A stretch of DNA of 5,543 bases from Candidatus Saccharibacteria bacterium UBA669. GTDB lineage: Bacteria; Patescibacteriota; Saccharimonadia; Saccharimonadales; Saccharimonadaceae. Below, piece by piece: positions 5,531 through 5,543 of the stretch. The notes below the pieces were generated by a model. It saw only the letters and a list, made by a program, of their open reading frames with translations, had not been told where the DNA came from and ran no database searches. Every line of letters begins with the position of its first letter. Position 1 is the first letter of the stretch. A program made the translations under genes and the position numbers. The stretch is taken from contig DBNP01000031.1 in the NCBI GenBank assembly GCA_002299795.1, positions 5,262-10,804 of the forward strand, read 5' to 3'.

Positions 5531-5543
5531 AATTCCAGGGCCA
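5531..5543 (-). repeat. Right inverted repeat of the RAYT element, cut by the window edge
   Basis: AATTCCAGGGCCA mirrors the left repeat at 4859-4871 exactly. If the symmetry continues, the next bases beyond the window would be a second REP-like hairpin in opposite orientation, ending in CTAC. That part cannot be seen. Confidence 0.85.

Larger units (their letters stand above)
4821..5543 (+). mobile_element. RAYT-REP element (REPtron-like), right end incomplete
   Basis: One intact RAYT gene lies between inverted copies of a GC-rich palindromic end. This matches the known REPtron arrangement, a RAYT gene flanked by inverted REPs, and is distinct from IS200/IS605 insertion sequences, which have no such terminal inverted repeat. 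It starts 8 nt after the immunity stop codon (4 nt if GTAG is counted as part of the element). Target-site duplication is not expected for this enzyme class, and none can be checked because the right flank is outside the window. Confidence 0.7.

Overview
The window most resembles a member of the Patescibacteria/CPR, probably Candidatus Saccharibacteria. This rests on the style of the Rhs core (ARVYIPELGRFMQMDPVEGG followed by YVYAQDPVN), moderate GC, the standard code with TAA/TAG/TAG stops, and a leaderless-looking transposase promoter. It is an inference from family resemblance, not proof. All three genes lie on the + strand.

Region 1 (1-4320) is the 3' part of one giant Rhs/YD-repeat polymorphic toxin gene. 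The frame is open to the left edge, so the N-terminus and true start lie outside the window. In order the protein has YD repeats, a block of three lectin-like (DUF5648-type) repeats, a PA14-like module, a long second YD-repeat block, the conserved Rhs core with its two aspartates, a 25-residue hydrophobic segment, a Ser/Thr/Lys-rich linker, and a small C-terminal domain that reads as a URI-fold (GIY-YIG superfamily) nuclease toxin. DNA composition changes abruptly at about 3660-3720, inside the core. This fits replacement of the toxin tip by recombination.

Region 2 (4321-4813) follows after a 13-nt gap carrying a good Shine-Dalgarno. It is a 159-aa soluble protein, which by position is the cognate immunity protein. 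I do not recognise its family.

Region 3 (4814-5543) is a REP-associated tyrosine transposase (RAYT) gene with its cis sequences. These are a GTAG tetranucleotide abutting a GC-rich hairpin, a loop made of three GGGCTAAAA repeats, and a 13-bp perfect inverted repeat at each end. The right end is cut by the window edge. A TATAAT box 7 nt before the ATG suggests a leaderless transcript.

The working picture is a surface or secreted Rhs toxin with adhesive insertions, its antidote, and a small single-strand transposase element inserted directly behind the module.
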